Source of the DNA: Leucobacter celer subsp. astrifaciens
GTDB lineage: Bacteria > Actinomycetota > Actinomycetes > Actinomycetales > Microbacteriaceae
Direction: 5' to 3'
NCBI RefSeq assembly: GCF_001273835.1
Contig: NZ_JHEI01000133.1
Coordinates: 124,001 to 188,000, forward strand
DNA length: 64,000 nt
The translations under genes were made by a program, and so were the position numbers. The first letter of the stretch is position 1; each line of letters begins with the position of its first letter. The notes beneath the pieces are model-generated. The model ran no database searches and was not told the DNA's origin. It saw only the letters and a program-made list of their open reading frames with translations. Below, one piece after another: positions 34,022 to 42,492 of the stretch.

Positions 34022-34696
34022 TTACGCTCCTGCGGTCGAGAGGGCCGCGGTCGCTTCCACGGCGATTGCGGTGATACGCGCCCAGTCGCCCTCGGCGATG
34101 AGTGCGCGAGGGGCGACCCAGCTTCCTCCGACCGCGGTGACGGTGGGAAGAGCGAGGTAGTCGGCGGCGTTCCCGGCGCCGATGCCGCCGGTGGGCATGA
34201 AGGCGAGACCGGTGTGCGCAAAGGGCGCCGACAGCTGCCGCAGCGCAGCGACTCCGCCGTTCGCCTCCGCGGGAAAGAACTTCACGGTCGAGTGTCCCTC
34301 GGCGAGGCGCTGCTGGATATCGCTCGCGCCGGCGACGCCCGGGATCACGAGCAGACCGCGTTCCACCGCGCGGGCCGCGGTGGACGGATCCCACCCCGGG
34401 CTGACGCCGAATGCGGCACCCGCGTCGGCTGCCGCATCGACGTCAGCAGGAGTGAGGAGCGTTCCCGCCCCCACTGCGCTGTCAGTGCCCGCGGCTGCGG
34501 CGCGTACGGCCTCGACTCCCGCCGGGGTGCGGAACGTGATCTCGACGACGGTGATCCCACCCTCGGCGAGGGCACGAGTCAGGGGCACCGCCTGAGTCGG
34601 GTCGTCGATCTCGATGACGGGGACGATGCGATTGCCCCCGAGGAGCGTTCCTGCGGCCGAAGACAGCTCGGCCTGCGCTGCGATTTGCGCCGTCAT
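34022..34696 (-). CDS. eda: KDPG/KHG aldolase family protein (2-dehydro-3-deoxy-phosphogluconate aldolase)
   Basis: 224 residues, class I aldolase TIM barrel. The Schiff-base Lys139 lies in STVKFFPAE and catalytic Glu52 in VEITFRTP; GAGTLLTPADV, SPGWDP and PTGGIG are family landmarks. The reaction cleaves a 2-keto-3-deoxy (phospho)sugar acid to pyruvate plus an aldehyde. It is 3 bases after the cupin isomerase gene. No 6-phosphogluconate dehydratase is near, so the keto-deoxy substrate must come from elsewhere or be of a different kind; the symbol refers to the family only. Confidence 0.85.
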   Translation of the reverse strand: MTAQIAAQAELSSAAGTLLGGNRIVPVIEIDDPTQAVPLTRALAEGGITVVEITFRTPAGVEAVRAAAAGTDSAVGAGTLLTPADVDAAADAGAAFGVSPGWDPSTAARAVERGLLVIPGVAGASDIQQRLAEGHSTVKFFPAEANGGVAALRQLSAPFAHTGLAFMPTGGIGAGNAADYLALPTVTAVGGSWVAPRALIAEGDWARITAIAVEATAALSTAGA

Positions 34697-34699
34697 GCG

Positions 34700-35299
34700 T
34701 CAGGCCGCCCGATATCCGGTGTGGTCCGGATTCTCGCGGAGCGTCCAGCCGCCTGCGCCGTCGTCGACGACGAGCTGCTTCATTCCGCCCGCGTCGGCGA
34801 TGAGCTGGTAGTCCTGCCCCGCATCGGTCGCGTAGGTGAACAGGGTCACGAAGGGCTCGTCGCCGACGTTGACGCTGCGGTGCACCCATTCTCCAGGGAC
34901 GTTCACCGCCTTCCCCGGGGTGAGCTCGACCGCCTCGCTCCTGCCGTCGAGGGTTTCGAGCAGCATGATCCCGTGTCCCGAGAGGCAGTAGTAGAGCTCC
35001 GCGCGGTCGGAGACCTCGTGGAGGTGTCCACGGGTCACCGCGAACTCGTCTCCGTAGCGGCCGGGCAGCAGCCGAGAGGTGCCGACGGTCAGCGCACCCG
35101 AGTGCGGGCCGTAGTCCTGCGACTCCACGCGGTAGACGAGGGTCTCCTCGCCCTGAGCTGCGACCGCCGCCTCGTAGGCCGAGTCGTCCCGGTATACGCC
35201 GCGCATGTCGGCGAGATGCTTGGTGTAGATACCGGTATTGCCCGCGAGGACGCCCTCGGGAGAGATGTCGAGCTTGGCGGGGAAGTCGAGTTCGGGCAC
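34700..35299 (-). CDS. Cupin-type glucose-6-phosphate isomerase
   Basis: 199 residues, single-domain cupin like the archaeal PgiA (about 190), unrelated to bacterial Pgi. The metal-binding motif GHLHE and the following AELYYCLSGHG and WVHRSVN give the His/Glu/His ligand set. AAAGGAAC precedes a GTG at 35299. It isomerises an aldose 6-phosphate and ketose 6-phosphate (glucose/fructose in the known enzymes) using a divalent metal. It is the first gene of the five-gene operon ending in rpiR-2, with an operator 28 bases upstream. Confidence 0.85.
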   Translation of the reverse strand: MPELDFPAKLDISPEGVLAGNTGIYTKHLADMRGVYRDDSAYEAAVAAQGEETLVYRVESQDYGPHSGALTVGTSRLLPGRYGDEFAVTRGHLHEVSDRAELYYCLSGHGIMLLETLDGRSEAVELTPGKAVNVPGEWVHRSVNVGDEPFVTLFTYATDAGQDYQLIADAGGMKQLVVDDGAGGWTLRENPDHTGYRAA

Positions 35300-35326
35300 G
35301 GGAGTTCCTTTCGTTCGCGAATACAT

Positions 35327-35345
35327 TTCGTAGTAATACTACGAA
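35327..35345. promoter_or_regulatory. Perfect 19-bp operator-like palindrome (RpiR/HexR type)
   Basis: TTCGTAGTAATACTACGAA is perfectly symmetric and lies 28 bases before the cupin isomerase start. The core GTAGT-N3-ACTAC resembles the TGTARTN3YTACA class of RpiR/HexR sites. A second copy lies at 35411-35429. Confidence 0.75.
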
Positions 35346-35410
35346 TTATCGTAACCCTAGTCGGGAAAATTGGGAAGAAGGGGATCTTTCGGCGGGTCGA
35401 GTTGCGGTAT

Positions 35411-35429
35411 ACAGTAGTTTAACTACGAA
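35411..35429. promoter_or_regulatory. Second copy of the TTCGTAGT-N3-ACTACGAA operator
   Basis: ACAGTAGTTTAACTACGAA, a near copy of the palindrome 65 bases before it, with a perfect core GTAGTT-t-AACTAC. It lies 46 bases before the SDR gene, so the two divergent units share control. Confidence 0.7.
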
Positions 35430-35475
35430 ATTGGGTCCGCGAGGATCCTGGACATTCGAAGAGGATTGGAGTGCG

Positions 35476-36207
35476 ATGGGACTCGCGGCATCGGCACGGA
35501 CCAGGCGCGTCGCAGTGACCGGCGGCAACGGCGGCATCGGCGACGAGATCTGCCGAGTGCTCTCGGAGCGCGGCTGGAAGACCTACGCGCTCGATCGAGC
35601 CTCTGTCGACGGCGCAGCGGGAGAGTTCATCGAGTGCGACCTGCTCGACGCCGCGAGCATCGACCGCGCGGTGGCGGCGCTCTACGCGGAGGACGACAGC
35701 CCGGTCTCGCTCGTGACCAGCGCCGGCATCGTGGAGGACGATGTCGCCGCCGAGGATCTCGACATCGACCTGGTCGACCGGGTCATGGGCGTCAACTTCC
35801 GCGGCGTCTTCCTCACCAACCAGGCGTTCGGCAGGGAACTGCTCGTACGCGGCGGAGGCGCGATCGTCAACATCGCCTCGATGTCGGGCAACCACGTCGT
35901 CAACTTCCCGCAGCGCCAGTGCATCTACAACTCCTCCAAGGCCGCCGTCACCGCGCTCACGAAATCGCTCGCGGTCGAGTGGGGATCCCGCGGCGTGCGA
36001 GTCAATACGCTTTCGCCCGGGTACATCGACACCCCGCTCAACGGGCTCAAGAAGCACATGCACGCGAGTTGGAACGAGGGCACGGTGATCGGGCGCATGG
36101 GCACGCCGCTCGAGGTCGCGAATGCCGTCGAGTTCCTTTTGAGCGACCGTTCGGGGTACTTCCTCGGCGCCGAGCTGCTCATGGACGGCGGGTTCTCACT
36201 GCGATGA
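35476..36207 (+). CDS. SDR-family NAD(P)-dependent sugar dehydrogenase
   Basis: 243 residues. TGGNGGIG near residue 15, catalytic Ser in VNIASMSGN, Tyr/Lys in YNSSK, and LSPGYIDTPL after it; the end is ELLMDGGFSLR. GGAG precedes ATG 35476. Close relatives oxidise gluconate, sorbitol or arabinitol. First gene of a four-gene unit in which each stop overlaps the next start by 4 bases (SDR, kinase, phosphotriesterase-like, zinc dehydrogenase). Confidence 0.88.
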   Translation: MGLAASARTRRVAVTGGNGGIGDEICRVLSERGWKTYALDRASVDGAAGEFIECDLLDAASIDRAVAALYAEDDSPVSLVTSAGIVEDDVAAEDLDIDLVDRVMGVNFRGVFLTNQAFGRELLVRGGGAIVNIASMSGNHVVNFPQRQCIYNSSKAAVTALTKSLAVEWGSRGVRVNTLSPGYIDTPLNGLKKHMHASWNEGTVIGRMGTPLEVANAVEFLLSDRSGYFLGAELLMDGGFSLR

Positions 36208-37724
36208 GCGCCTCGACCCATCGGACCGGCGAGCCGCTGGTGCTCGCGCACGACCTCGGCACGACCGGCGACAAGGCGACCCTCGTCGCGCCGGACGGCA
36301 CGGTCGTCGCCTCGGTCACTGCGGCCTATCCGGTCGACTTCGGACCGGACGGGAAGGCCGAGCAGCACCCCGACGACTGGTGGGCCGCGTTCTGCGAGGC
36401 GAACCATCGCCTGCTGGGCGAGCACAGCATCGATCCGTCGAGGATCGCGGCCGTCTCGTTCTCGGGGCAGATGATGGGCGCTGTGCTGCTGGACGCCGAC
36501 GACCGTCCGGCCAGGCCCGGGATCATCTGGGCCGACACGCGGGCGAAAGCGCAGTGCGCGCGTCTGGTCGAGCGGGTCGGCATGGAGCAGACCTACCGGA
36601 TCACCGGACATCGCGCGAACCCTACCTACTCGCTCTCGAAGCTCATGTGGGTGCGCGACACCGAGCCGGAGGTGTTCGCCCGATCCCGCCGGTTCCTCAC
36701 CGCGAAGGACGTCATCCTCCTGAGGCTCACCGGCGAGCACGTGACCGAACCGTCCGACGCGTCCGGCACGAACGCGTACGACCAGGCCCGCGGAGCGTGG
36801 AGCGCCGAGATGCTCTCGGCGTCCGAACTCGATCCCGAGCTGTTTCCCGAGATCGTGGCCTCGACGACCGATCTGGGGGCCGTGCGTCCGGAAGTCGCAG
36901 CCGAAGCCGGACTCTCGACGAGCACTCGCGTGATCGCTGGCGGCGGAGACGGCCCGATGGGTGCTCTCGGTGCGGGGATCGTCGACCGCGCGAGCGGCGT
37001 CTACACCTACCTCGGCTCGTCGTCCTGGGTGTCGTTCGCCGATGACTCTCCGCTTCACGACCCGCTCATGCGGTCGATGACCTTCAATCACGTCATCCCG
37101 GGGCATTTCGTACCGACCGCGACGATGCAGGCCGGCGGGGCATCACTCGACTGGATCGTCTCGGTGCTGCGCCCGGGGGCGGAAGGCCGGTTTGAGGAGG
37201 CGCTCGCCGATGCGGCGCGGTCGGAGGCGAGCGCGGACGGCCTCTTCTTCCTGCCGCACCTGTTGGGCGAGCGATCGCCGTACTGGAATCCGAACGCCCG
37301 CGCGGTGTTCGCCGGGCTCAAAATGCCGCACGATCGCGGCAACATGGTACGAGCCGTGATCGAAGGGGTCGCGTACAACCTGCGCACGGGGCTCGTGGCC
37401 TTCGCGGAGGCGGGGCACGAATTCGACCGGATCGACGCGATCGGGGGAGCGGCGAAGTCGCCGCTCGTGGCCCGGATCCTCGCCGACATCTGGCAGCTTC
37501 AGGTGCGCCCGAGCTCGATCGGCGATCACGCGACGAGTCTCGGCGCCGCCGCCGTCGCGGCGATGGGTGCGGGCCTGCTCGAACGGGCCGACGTCCCCGC
37601 GTTCGTCGGCAAGCCGGCGGGCACGGGGATGGATCCGACCCTCGACGCGGGAGAGAATGCGAAGCGGTACGACACCTTCATGGACGCGTACCGGCGCCTC
37701 GAAGGGTGGTTCGACCGAGTATGA
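36204..37724 (+). CDS. FGGY-family carbohydrate kinase, xylulokinase-like
   Basis: 506 residues. AHDLGTTGDKATLV is the N-terminal phosphate loop; SGQMMGAVLLD resembles the substrate loop of XylB (SGQMHG); catalytic Asp249 is in GGGDGPMGALGAG. The second half has DRGNMVRAVIEGVAYNLR and AIGGAAKSPLVARILADI, the FGGY signature region. It phosphorylates a keto-sugar or sugar alcohol; xylulose is one possibility, but the neighbouring SDR and cupin isomerase widen the choice. Overlaps both neighbours by 4 bases. Confidence 0.87.
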   Translation: MSASTHRTGEPLVLAHDLGTTGDKATLVAPDGTVVASVTAAYPVDFGPDGKAEQHPDDWWAAFCEANHRLLGEHSIDPSRIAAVSFSGQMMGAVLLDADDRPARPGIIWADTRAKAQCARLVERVGMEQTYRITGHRANPTYSLSKLMWVRDTEPEVFARSRRFLTAKDVILLRLTGEHVTEPSDASGTNAYDQARGAWSAEMLSASELDPELFPEIVASTTDLGAVRPEVAAEAGLSTSTRVIAGGGDGPMGALGAGIVDRASGVYTYLGSSSWVSFADDSPLHDPLMRSMTFNHVIPGHFVPTATMQAGGASLDWIVSVLRPGAEGRFEEALADAARSEASADGLFFLPHLLGERSPYWNPNARAVFAGLKMPHDRGNMVRAVIEGVAYNLRTGLVAFAEAGHEFDRIDAIGGAAKSPLVARILADIWQLQVRPSSIGDHATSLGAAAVAAMGAGLLERADVPAFVGKPAGTGMDPTLDAGENAKRYDTFMDAYRRLEGWFDRV

Positions 37725-38737
37725 ATCCGCAGGAGAATCGCTTCGTCCGCACGGTGCTCGGCGATGTCGATCCCGAGCGCCTGGGTCGGGTGAACTACCA
37801 TGAGCATCTCTTCCAGACGACGCCGCTGCTGCCCGGAGATGAACTCGACGACGAGCGGCTGAGCGCCGAGGAGGCCGCGTCGATGCGCGGAGCCGGCATC
37901 GACGCCATGGTCGACGCCACGCCGTGGGGGCTCGGCCGAGACCCGGAGGGGATCGCGCGCATCTCGCAGAGGACCGGCCTCGGCGTCGTCGCCACCGCGG
38001 GGTTCCACCGCGAGGCGCACTATGCGGGACGGCCCGATGTGCTCGGGCTGGCGGTCGAGACGATGACGCGTCAGTGCGTGTCCGAGCTGCTCGAAGGGCA
38101 ACCAGCAGCTGACGAGAGAGCCGGCGGACCCCAGCGGATCGCCGTCGGCCCCGACGGACTCCCGGTGCGGGCGGGAATGCTGAAGGCGGGCATCGGGTAC
38201 TGGTCGATCGCCGCGTTCGAACGACGCGTCCTCGAGGCCGTCGCCGCGGCCCATCGTGCGACCGGCGCCCCGATCATGGTGCACCTCGAGCACGGCACGT
38301 GCGCGCACGAGGCGCTCGACATGCTCGCGGAGCAGGGCGTCGCGGAGGAACGAGTGGTGCTCGCGCATATCGACCGCAGCCCAGACTCGATCCTCTATTC
38401 GGAGCTCGCCTCCCGCGGCGCCTTCCTCGGCTGCGACGGTGCGGCGCGGCTCAAGGACTGGCCGGAGTCGACGCTCATCGAAGCGATCGCCGGGGCCTGC
38501 TCGGCGGGGCACGCGGGCCGCGTGCTGCTCGGCGGAGACGTCGCTCGCCGCTCGCGCTATCTCGCTTACGGCGGTATGCCCGGCCTGTCGTACCTCGCGT
38601 CGCGGTTCATACCGCGATTGGCCGGACGGGTCGGAGGGGACGCGGTCCGCACCTTCCTGGAGGACAATCCGCGTCGGCTGCTGACCTGGTCGATCCGTCG
38701 ACCGCTGAATGACTCCCGAGGAGGAGCAGAGGAATGA
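37721..38737 (+). CDS. Phosphotriesterase-family metallohydrolase (possible lactonase)
   Basis: 338 residues, amidohydrolase-like (PTE) barrel with all metal ligands: His27-X-His29 in NYHEHLF, bridging Lys155 in AGMLKAGIGY, His188 in MVHLEHG, His216 in LAHIDRS and Asp273 in GGDVARR. Catabolic PTE-family members often act as sugar-lactonases, which fits its place between a kinase and dehydrogenases. The actual substrate is not determined. It overlaps the kinase and the zinc dehydrogenase genes by 4 bases each. Confidence 0.8.
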   Translation: MNPQENRFVRTVLGDVDPERLGRVNYHEHLFQTTPLLPGDELDDERLSAEEAASMRGAGIDAMVDATPWGLGRDPEGIARISQRTGLGVVATAGFHREAHYAGRPDVLGLAVETMTRQCVSELLEGQPAADERAGGPQRIAVGPDGLPVRAGMLKAGIGYWSIAAFERRVLEAVAAAHRATGAPIMVHLEHGTCAHEALDMLAEQGVAEERVVLAHIDRSPDSILYSELASRGAFLGCDGAARLKDWPESTLIEAIAGACSAGHAGRVLLGGDVARRSRYLAYGGMPGLSYLASRFIPRLAGRVGGDAVRTFLEDNPRRLLTWSIRRPLNDSRGGAEE

Positions 38738-39774
38738 CCGAGACCCCGATCATCAGGAGGGCGATGGTGACGGCCGTCGACGCGATCGAGCTTGTCGAGG
38801 TCCCGGCCCCGCAGCCGGGAGCCGGAGAGGTCTCGGTCCGCACGAGCGTCGCGGGGATCTGCGGCAGCGACCTGCATGCCGTCGCGGGGCATCACCCCTG
38901 GATGCGGATCCCCTTTCCGCCGGGGCACGAGGTCGTCGGCGTTGTCGATGCGCTCGGCGCGGGTGTGACCTCCGTGGCGGTCGGCGCGCGCGTGACCGTC
39001 GAGCCGACGCTGCCCTGCTGGGACTGCAAGCAGTGTCTGGCGAGCAATGAGAACATCTGCGAGAACCTGCGGTTCCTCGGCTGCGGGTATGCCCAGGGAG
39101 CGATCGCCGACTCGTTCACGGTGCCGGCGAACCGCCTGCATGTGCTCGACGAGTCGATGAGCGACCTCGACGCCGTGCTGATCGAGCCGCTCGCCACACC
39201 CTGTCACGCGGTGCGCCTGGCCGTTGGCGACGGATCGCTCGCCGGTCGTCCGGTTGCGGTGGTCGGCGGCGGAACCATCGGGCAGCTCACTCTTGCAGCG
39301 GTGCTCGATCGTGGGGCCGATCGCGTGGTCGTCATCGATCCGATGGCCTCCAAGCGCGAGCTCGCCCGACGACGGGGTGCGGCCGCGGCGTTCGACCCCG
39401 CCGCGGGAGACCTGGTGGAGACCGTGCTCGAGCACTTCGGCGAGACCGTGGATGTCGTGTTCGACTGCGTCGCGATCGAGGCCACAGTCGAACAGGGAGT
39501 GCGCCTTGTCGGCCGGGCCGGCACCGTCGTGATCGTGGGCGTGCCGGCACGTGATGTCGTGGTGCCGCTGCAGCTCGTGCAGGATCGGCAGATCCGCATC
39601 CAGGGTGCCGCGACCTACGTGCCCGAGGACTATACGACGGCCACGCGGATCATCGCGAGCGGAGCGGTCGCGGCCGAGGACTTCATCTCGGCCGAGTTCC
39701 CGCTCGACCAGGTCTCCGAGGCGCTCGAGGCGGCCAAGGATCCCGAAACCGTCAAGGTCGTCGTGCGCCCGTAG
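38734..39774 (+). CDS. Zinc-dependent sugar/polyol dehydrogenase (MDR)
   Basis: 346 residues. Catalytic Cys in GICGSDLHAVAGH, GHEVVGVV, complete structural-zinc lobe CWDCKQCLASNENIC, and cofactor fold VAVVGGGTIGQLTLAAVLDRG. LIEPLATPCHAVRLA is typical of threonine/galactitol-type enzymes. ATG 38734 is inside the previous stop. Last gene of the RpiR-2 module; a hairpin follows at 39850. Confidence 0.9.
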   Translation: MTETPIIRRAMVTAVDAIELVEVPAPQPGAGEVSVRTSVAGICGSDLHAVAGHHPWMRIPFPPGHEVVGVVDALGAGVTSVAVGARVTVEPTLPCWDCKQCLASNENICENLRFLGCGYAQGAIADSFTVPANRLHVLDESMSDLDAVLIEPLATPCHAVRLAVGDGSLAGRPVAVVGGGTIGQLTLAAVLDRGADRVVVIDPMASKRELARRRGAAAAFDPAAGDLVETVLEHFGETVDVVFDCVAIEATVEQGVRLVGRAGTVVIVGVPARDVVVPLQLVQDRQIRIQGAATYVPEDYTTATRIIASGAVAAEDFISAEFPLDQVSEALEAAKDPETVKVVVRP

Positions 39775-39849
39775 CGCACCGACCTGCTCCCATCCCGCGG
39801 GGACGAGTCCCCGGGCCGCCGCCGACCTCCGGTGAGGCCGGGCGGGCGC

Positions 39850-39877
39850 CGTCACGAGTTCCTCCCTGCTCGTGACG
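39850..39877 (+). terminator. Hairpin after the zinc dehydrogenase gene
   Basis: cgtcacgag and ctcgtgacg pair perfectly (9 bp) around a 10-base loop. It sits between the convergent dehydrogenase and tetR genes, with no clear T-run. Confidence 0.5.
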
Positions 39878-39896
39878 AGATCCCGAAGCAGGGCAG

Positions 39897-40469
39897 TTAC
39901 TTCTCCGGCAGCAGACCCGCCACGAGCGCATCGATCACGTCGTCGGTCGGGGTGTCGGGGTCGATCGGGGTGGTCAGCCGGTCGAAGAGCAAGCCGTCGA
40001 TCGCGTAGTGGAACAGGGCGATCTCCCGGCGCCCGCCCGGCAGCCCGGCCGACTCGTTGAACGCGACATCGGCGTCGAATCCTGCGCGCAGCCAAGGGCC
40101 GAGTGCGGCTGCGAGCTCGGGCCGCCTGCCGGAGTCGAGTCGCAACTCGAACAGGGCTCGGGCGACATTCGCTTCAGCGGAGAGGCGACGCACGATGTCG
40201 CGGATGTAGTCGGCGAACAGGGCGCGGCTGGGCTGCTGATCGGCTCGCCGGGCGAGATCCTCCGGTGTCGGTGCGAGCCGCTCCCCGATTCGCTCGAACA
40301 GCCCCGTGATGAGCGCGTCCCGGCTCCGGAAGTAGTTCGACGTGGTGCCTCTCGGCGCCCCGGCCTCGTCATCGATCGCGCGGTGAGTCAGGCCCCGTGA
40401 CCCCTCGCGGGCGAGCACCGCGATGCCCGCATCGGCCAGCGCGCTGCGGCGTGCGTCATTCCTTGCCAT
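39897..40469 (-). CDS. TetR-family transcriptional regulator
   Basis: 190 residues. N-terminal helix-turn-helix about 8-50: ALADAGIAVLAREGSRGLTH then RAIDDEAGAPRGTTSNYF (recognition helix) and RSRDALI. The C-terminal ligand domain is helical with the usual 'al fel' region. ATG 40469; divergent from the DHFR-like gene 72 bases away, the normal arrangement for a TetR repressor and its target. Confidence 0.88.
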   Translation of the reverse strand: MARNDARRSALADAGIAVLAREGSRGLTHRAIDDEAGAPRGTTSNYFRSRDALITGLFERIGERLAPTPEDLARRADQQPSRALFADYIRDIVRRLSAEANVARALFELRLDSGRRPELAAALGPWLRAGFDADVAFNESAGLPGGRREIALFHYAIDGLLFDRLTTPIDPDTPTDDVIDALVAGLLPEK

Positions 40470-40498
40470 GCATCAAGACTAGCGCAACCACTGCATCT

Positions 40499-40513
40499 GT
40501 TGTAGTCTGCAAC
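40499..40513. promoter_or_regulatory. Possible TetR operator in the tetR/DHFR-like divergent region
   Basis: GTTG and GCAAC form a short imperfect inverted repeat (GTTGTAGTCTGCAAC) 29 bases before the DHFR-like ATG; another CAAC lies at about 40485. Weak symmetry, supported mainly by location. Confidence 0.35.
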
Positions 40514-40541
40514 TGCTTCACCTGTAGTGATTGGAGAAACG

Positions 40542-41120
40542 ATGCGAGAGCTCACCTACTACGTCGCCGTCAGTCTCGACGGATACATCGCGGGCCCGAA
40601 CGGCGAATTCGATGCCTTTCTCGCCGAGGGCGACCACATGGAGCCGATCTGGGAGCGCTATCGCGGCACCGCTCCGACGCGACTCGCGGAGGCGGTCGGC
40701 TTCTCGGTCGCAGACGGTCCGTTCGACACCGTGCTCATGGGGTGGAACACCTACGCGGTCGGCCTCCCCGATCATCATCTGCCGAACCCCTACGAGCATC
40801 TGCGGCAGATCGTCTTCTCCCGCTCGCACGAGGCTCCGGCCGGGAGCGGGGGCGTGCGCTTCACGGACTCCGATCCGGTGGAAACCGTGCGGGCATTGAA
40901 GCAGGAGGAGGGGAAGGGGATCTGGCTGTGCGGCGGGGGTGCGCTGGCGGCAGTGCTCGCCGACGAGATCGATCGGCTCGCGCTGAAGATCAATCCGGTC
41001 ATGCTCGGCGACGGGGTTCCGCTGTTCGGGCCGAGAGCGTACGCGCCGCAGCCGTGGCAGCGCACCGGCACGCAGGCCTTCGGCTCGGGCGTGATCCTCG
41101 CGGAGTACGCTCGGTCCTGA
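40542..41120 (+). CDS. Dihydrofolate reductase-fold protein (RibD C-terminal family, YyaP/YwjB-like)
   Basis: 192 residues. YYVAVSLDGYIAGPNGEFD is the family opening (not true DHFR, which has 'iGidN'), VLMGWNTYAVG the middle, and IWLCGGGALAAVLADE and VPLFGPR the NADPH-site and end. GGAG precedes ATG 40542. These proteins are NADPH reductases of mostly unknown substrates and are often induced by a divergent TetR regulator, as here. Confidence 0.85.
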   Translation: MRELTYYVAVSLDGYIAGPNGEFDAFLAEGDHMEPIWERYRGTAPTRLAEAVGFSVADGPFDTVLMGWNTYAVGLPDHHLPNPYEHLRQIVFSRSHEAPAGSGGVRFTDSDPVETVRALKQEEGKGIWLCGGGALAAVLADEIDRLALKINPVMLGDGVPLFGPRAYAPQPWQRTGTQAFGSGVILAEYARS

Positions 41121-41247
41121 CGAGGCTCCTCGGGGCGGGAGCGCAGGGGCGGGGGCAGACCGAGCCCTGCCGGACCGTGCTGCGCGCCCGTCGAGATCTC
41201 CCCGATTCCACCGGGCGAAGCGGCGGTCCGCGTACTAGTCTGAAGGG

Positions 41248-42492
41248 GTGAGTGGAACCGCCCCGATCGTCGTCGCGCCGGATTCGTTGAAGGGGAGCTG
41301 CTCCTCTCCGGAGGCCGCGAGTGCCCTCGCCCGAGGCGTGTCCTCGGTGTTCGGCGAGGCCGTCGAGATCCGCGAACTGCCGATGGCGGACGGGGGAGAG
41401 GGCACCCTCGACGCGCTCGTCGCAGCCTGGGGCGGTCGCGTCGAAACCGTCGCCACCACCGACGCCCTGGGCAGGCCGTGCACGGGCAGGATCGGGTTCG
41501 GCGCCAGCTCGGCAGCCACCGTCAGCGCCATCATCGAGACCGCCGACGCGAACGGCCTGCCGGCGGTGTCGGATCGGCCCCTGCAGCCGCTCGACGCGGA
41601 TTCGTACGGCGTCGGCACGCTGATCGTCGCGGCGCTCGACGCCGGAGCCGAGGAGCTCCTGCTCTGCCTCGGCGGCTCGGCGACGAACGACGGCGGGGCG
41701 GGGATGCTCCGTGCGCTCGGGGCGCGGCTTCTCGACGCCGAGGGGCGAGCGATCGAGCCCGGGGCAAGAGGGCTCGCCCGGCTCCACGAGGTCGAGCTGA
41801 GCGGACTCGATCCTCGAGCGGAGCGCCTCACCTGGCGCATCGCGTGCGACGTGGACAACCCGCTGCTCGGGGCTCGCGGTGCGGCCGCGGTGTTCGGCCC
41901 CCAGAAGGGCGCGACACCCGACGACGTCGAGCGCATCGACCGGGGGCTCGAACGTCTGCTGCTCGCGCTGGCCGGGGCGACGGGCGCACCGGCCGACGCG
42001 CTCCGGGCGCAGGAGGGCCTCGGCGCGGCGGGCGGTCTCTCGCTCGGGCCGCTCAGCATCTTCGGCGCGCAGCTGATGCCGGGCGCCCGGCTCGTGAGCG
42101 AGGCGATCGGGCTGCGCGACGCGCTCCGGGGCGCAGCCTTCGCGATCACGGGGGAGGGGCGGCTCGACTCGCAGTCGGTCGACGGCAAGGTGGTGTCCCA
42201 GGTGCTCGCGGACGCCGAGCCCGGCACCCCGGTCTTCGTGATCGCGGGATCGGTCGGCCTCACCGCGGCCGAGTGCCGCGAGGCCGGAGTCGCCGCGGCG
42301 TTCTCGCTCGCGCAGGGACCCGCCGAGTTGTCCGAGCTGCAGGCCGGAGCCGTAGGGCTGCTCGAAGAGGCCGCGGCTCAGCTGGCCGGTGTGCTCGCGG
42401 GACCCCGCCACGCCGCCGTGGCGGCGAGCGAGCTCGCGCCGATGACGACCAGGATCAGCACCGCGCTTCCCGGCCAGCCGAACGAGCTGTAG
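41248..42492 (+). CDS. glxK: Glycerate kinase (GlxK family)
   Basis: 414 residues. APDSLKGSCSSPEAASALA, MADGGEGTLDALV, GGSATNDGGAGML and AFAITGEGRLDSQSVDGK are the family's conserved blocks. It phosphorylates D-glycerate with ATP. The family is usually about 375-385 residues; here the last 30 or so are extra and are encoded across the 3' end of the convergent MFS gene (115-base overlap, 42378-42492), so the original stop was probably lost. GTG 41248 follows a TACTAG hexamer at short distance, perhaps leaderless. Together with the tartrate dehydrogenase gene it could route tartrate through glycerate. Confidence 0.9.
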   Translation: MSGTAPIVVAPDSLKGSCSSPEAASALARGVSSVFGEAVEIRELPMADGGEGTLDALVAAWGGRVETVATTDALGRPCTGRIGFGASSAATVSAIIETADANGLPAVSDRPLQPLDADSYGVGTLIVAALDAGAEELLLCLGGSATNDGGAGMLRALGARLLDAEGRAIEPGARGLARLHEVELSGLDPRAERLTWRIACDVDNPLLGARGAAAVFGPQKGATPDDVERIDRGLERLLLALAGATGAPADALRAQEGLGAAGGLSLGPLSIFGAQLMPGARLVSEAIGLRDALRGAAFAITGEGRLDSQSVDGKVVSQVLADAEPGTPVFVIAGSVGLTAAECREAGVAAAFSLAQGPAELSELQAGAVGLLEEAAAQLAGVLAGPRHAAVAASELAPMTTRISTALPGQPNEL

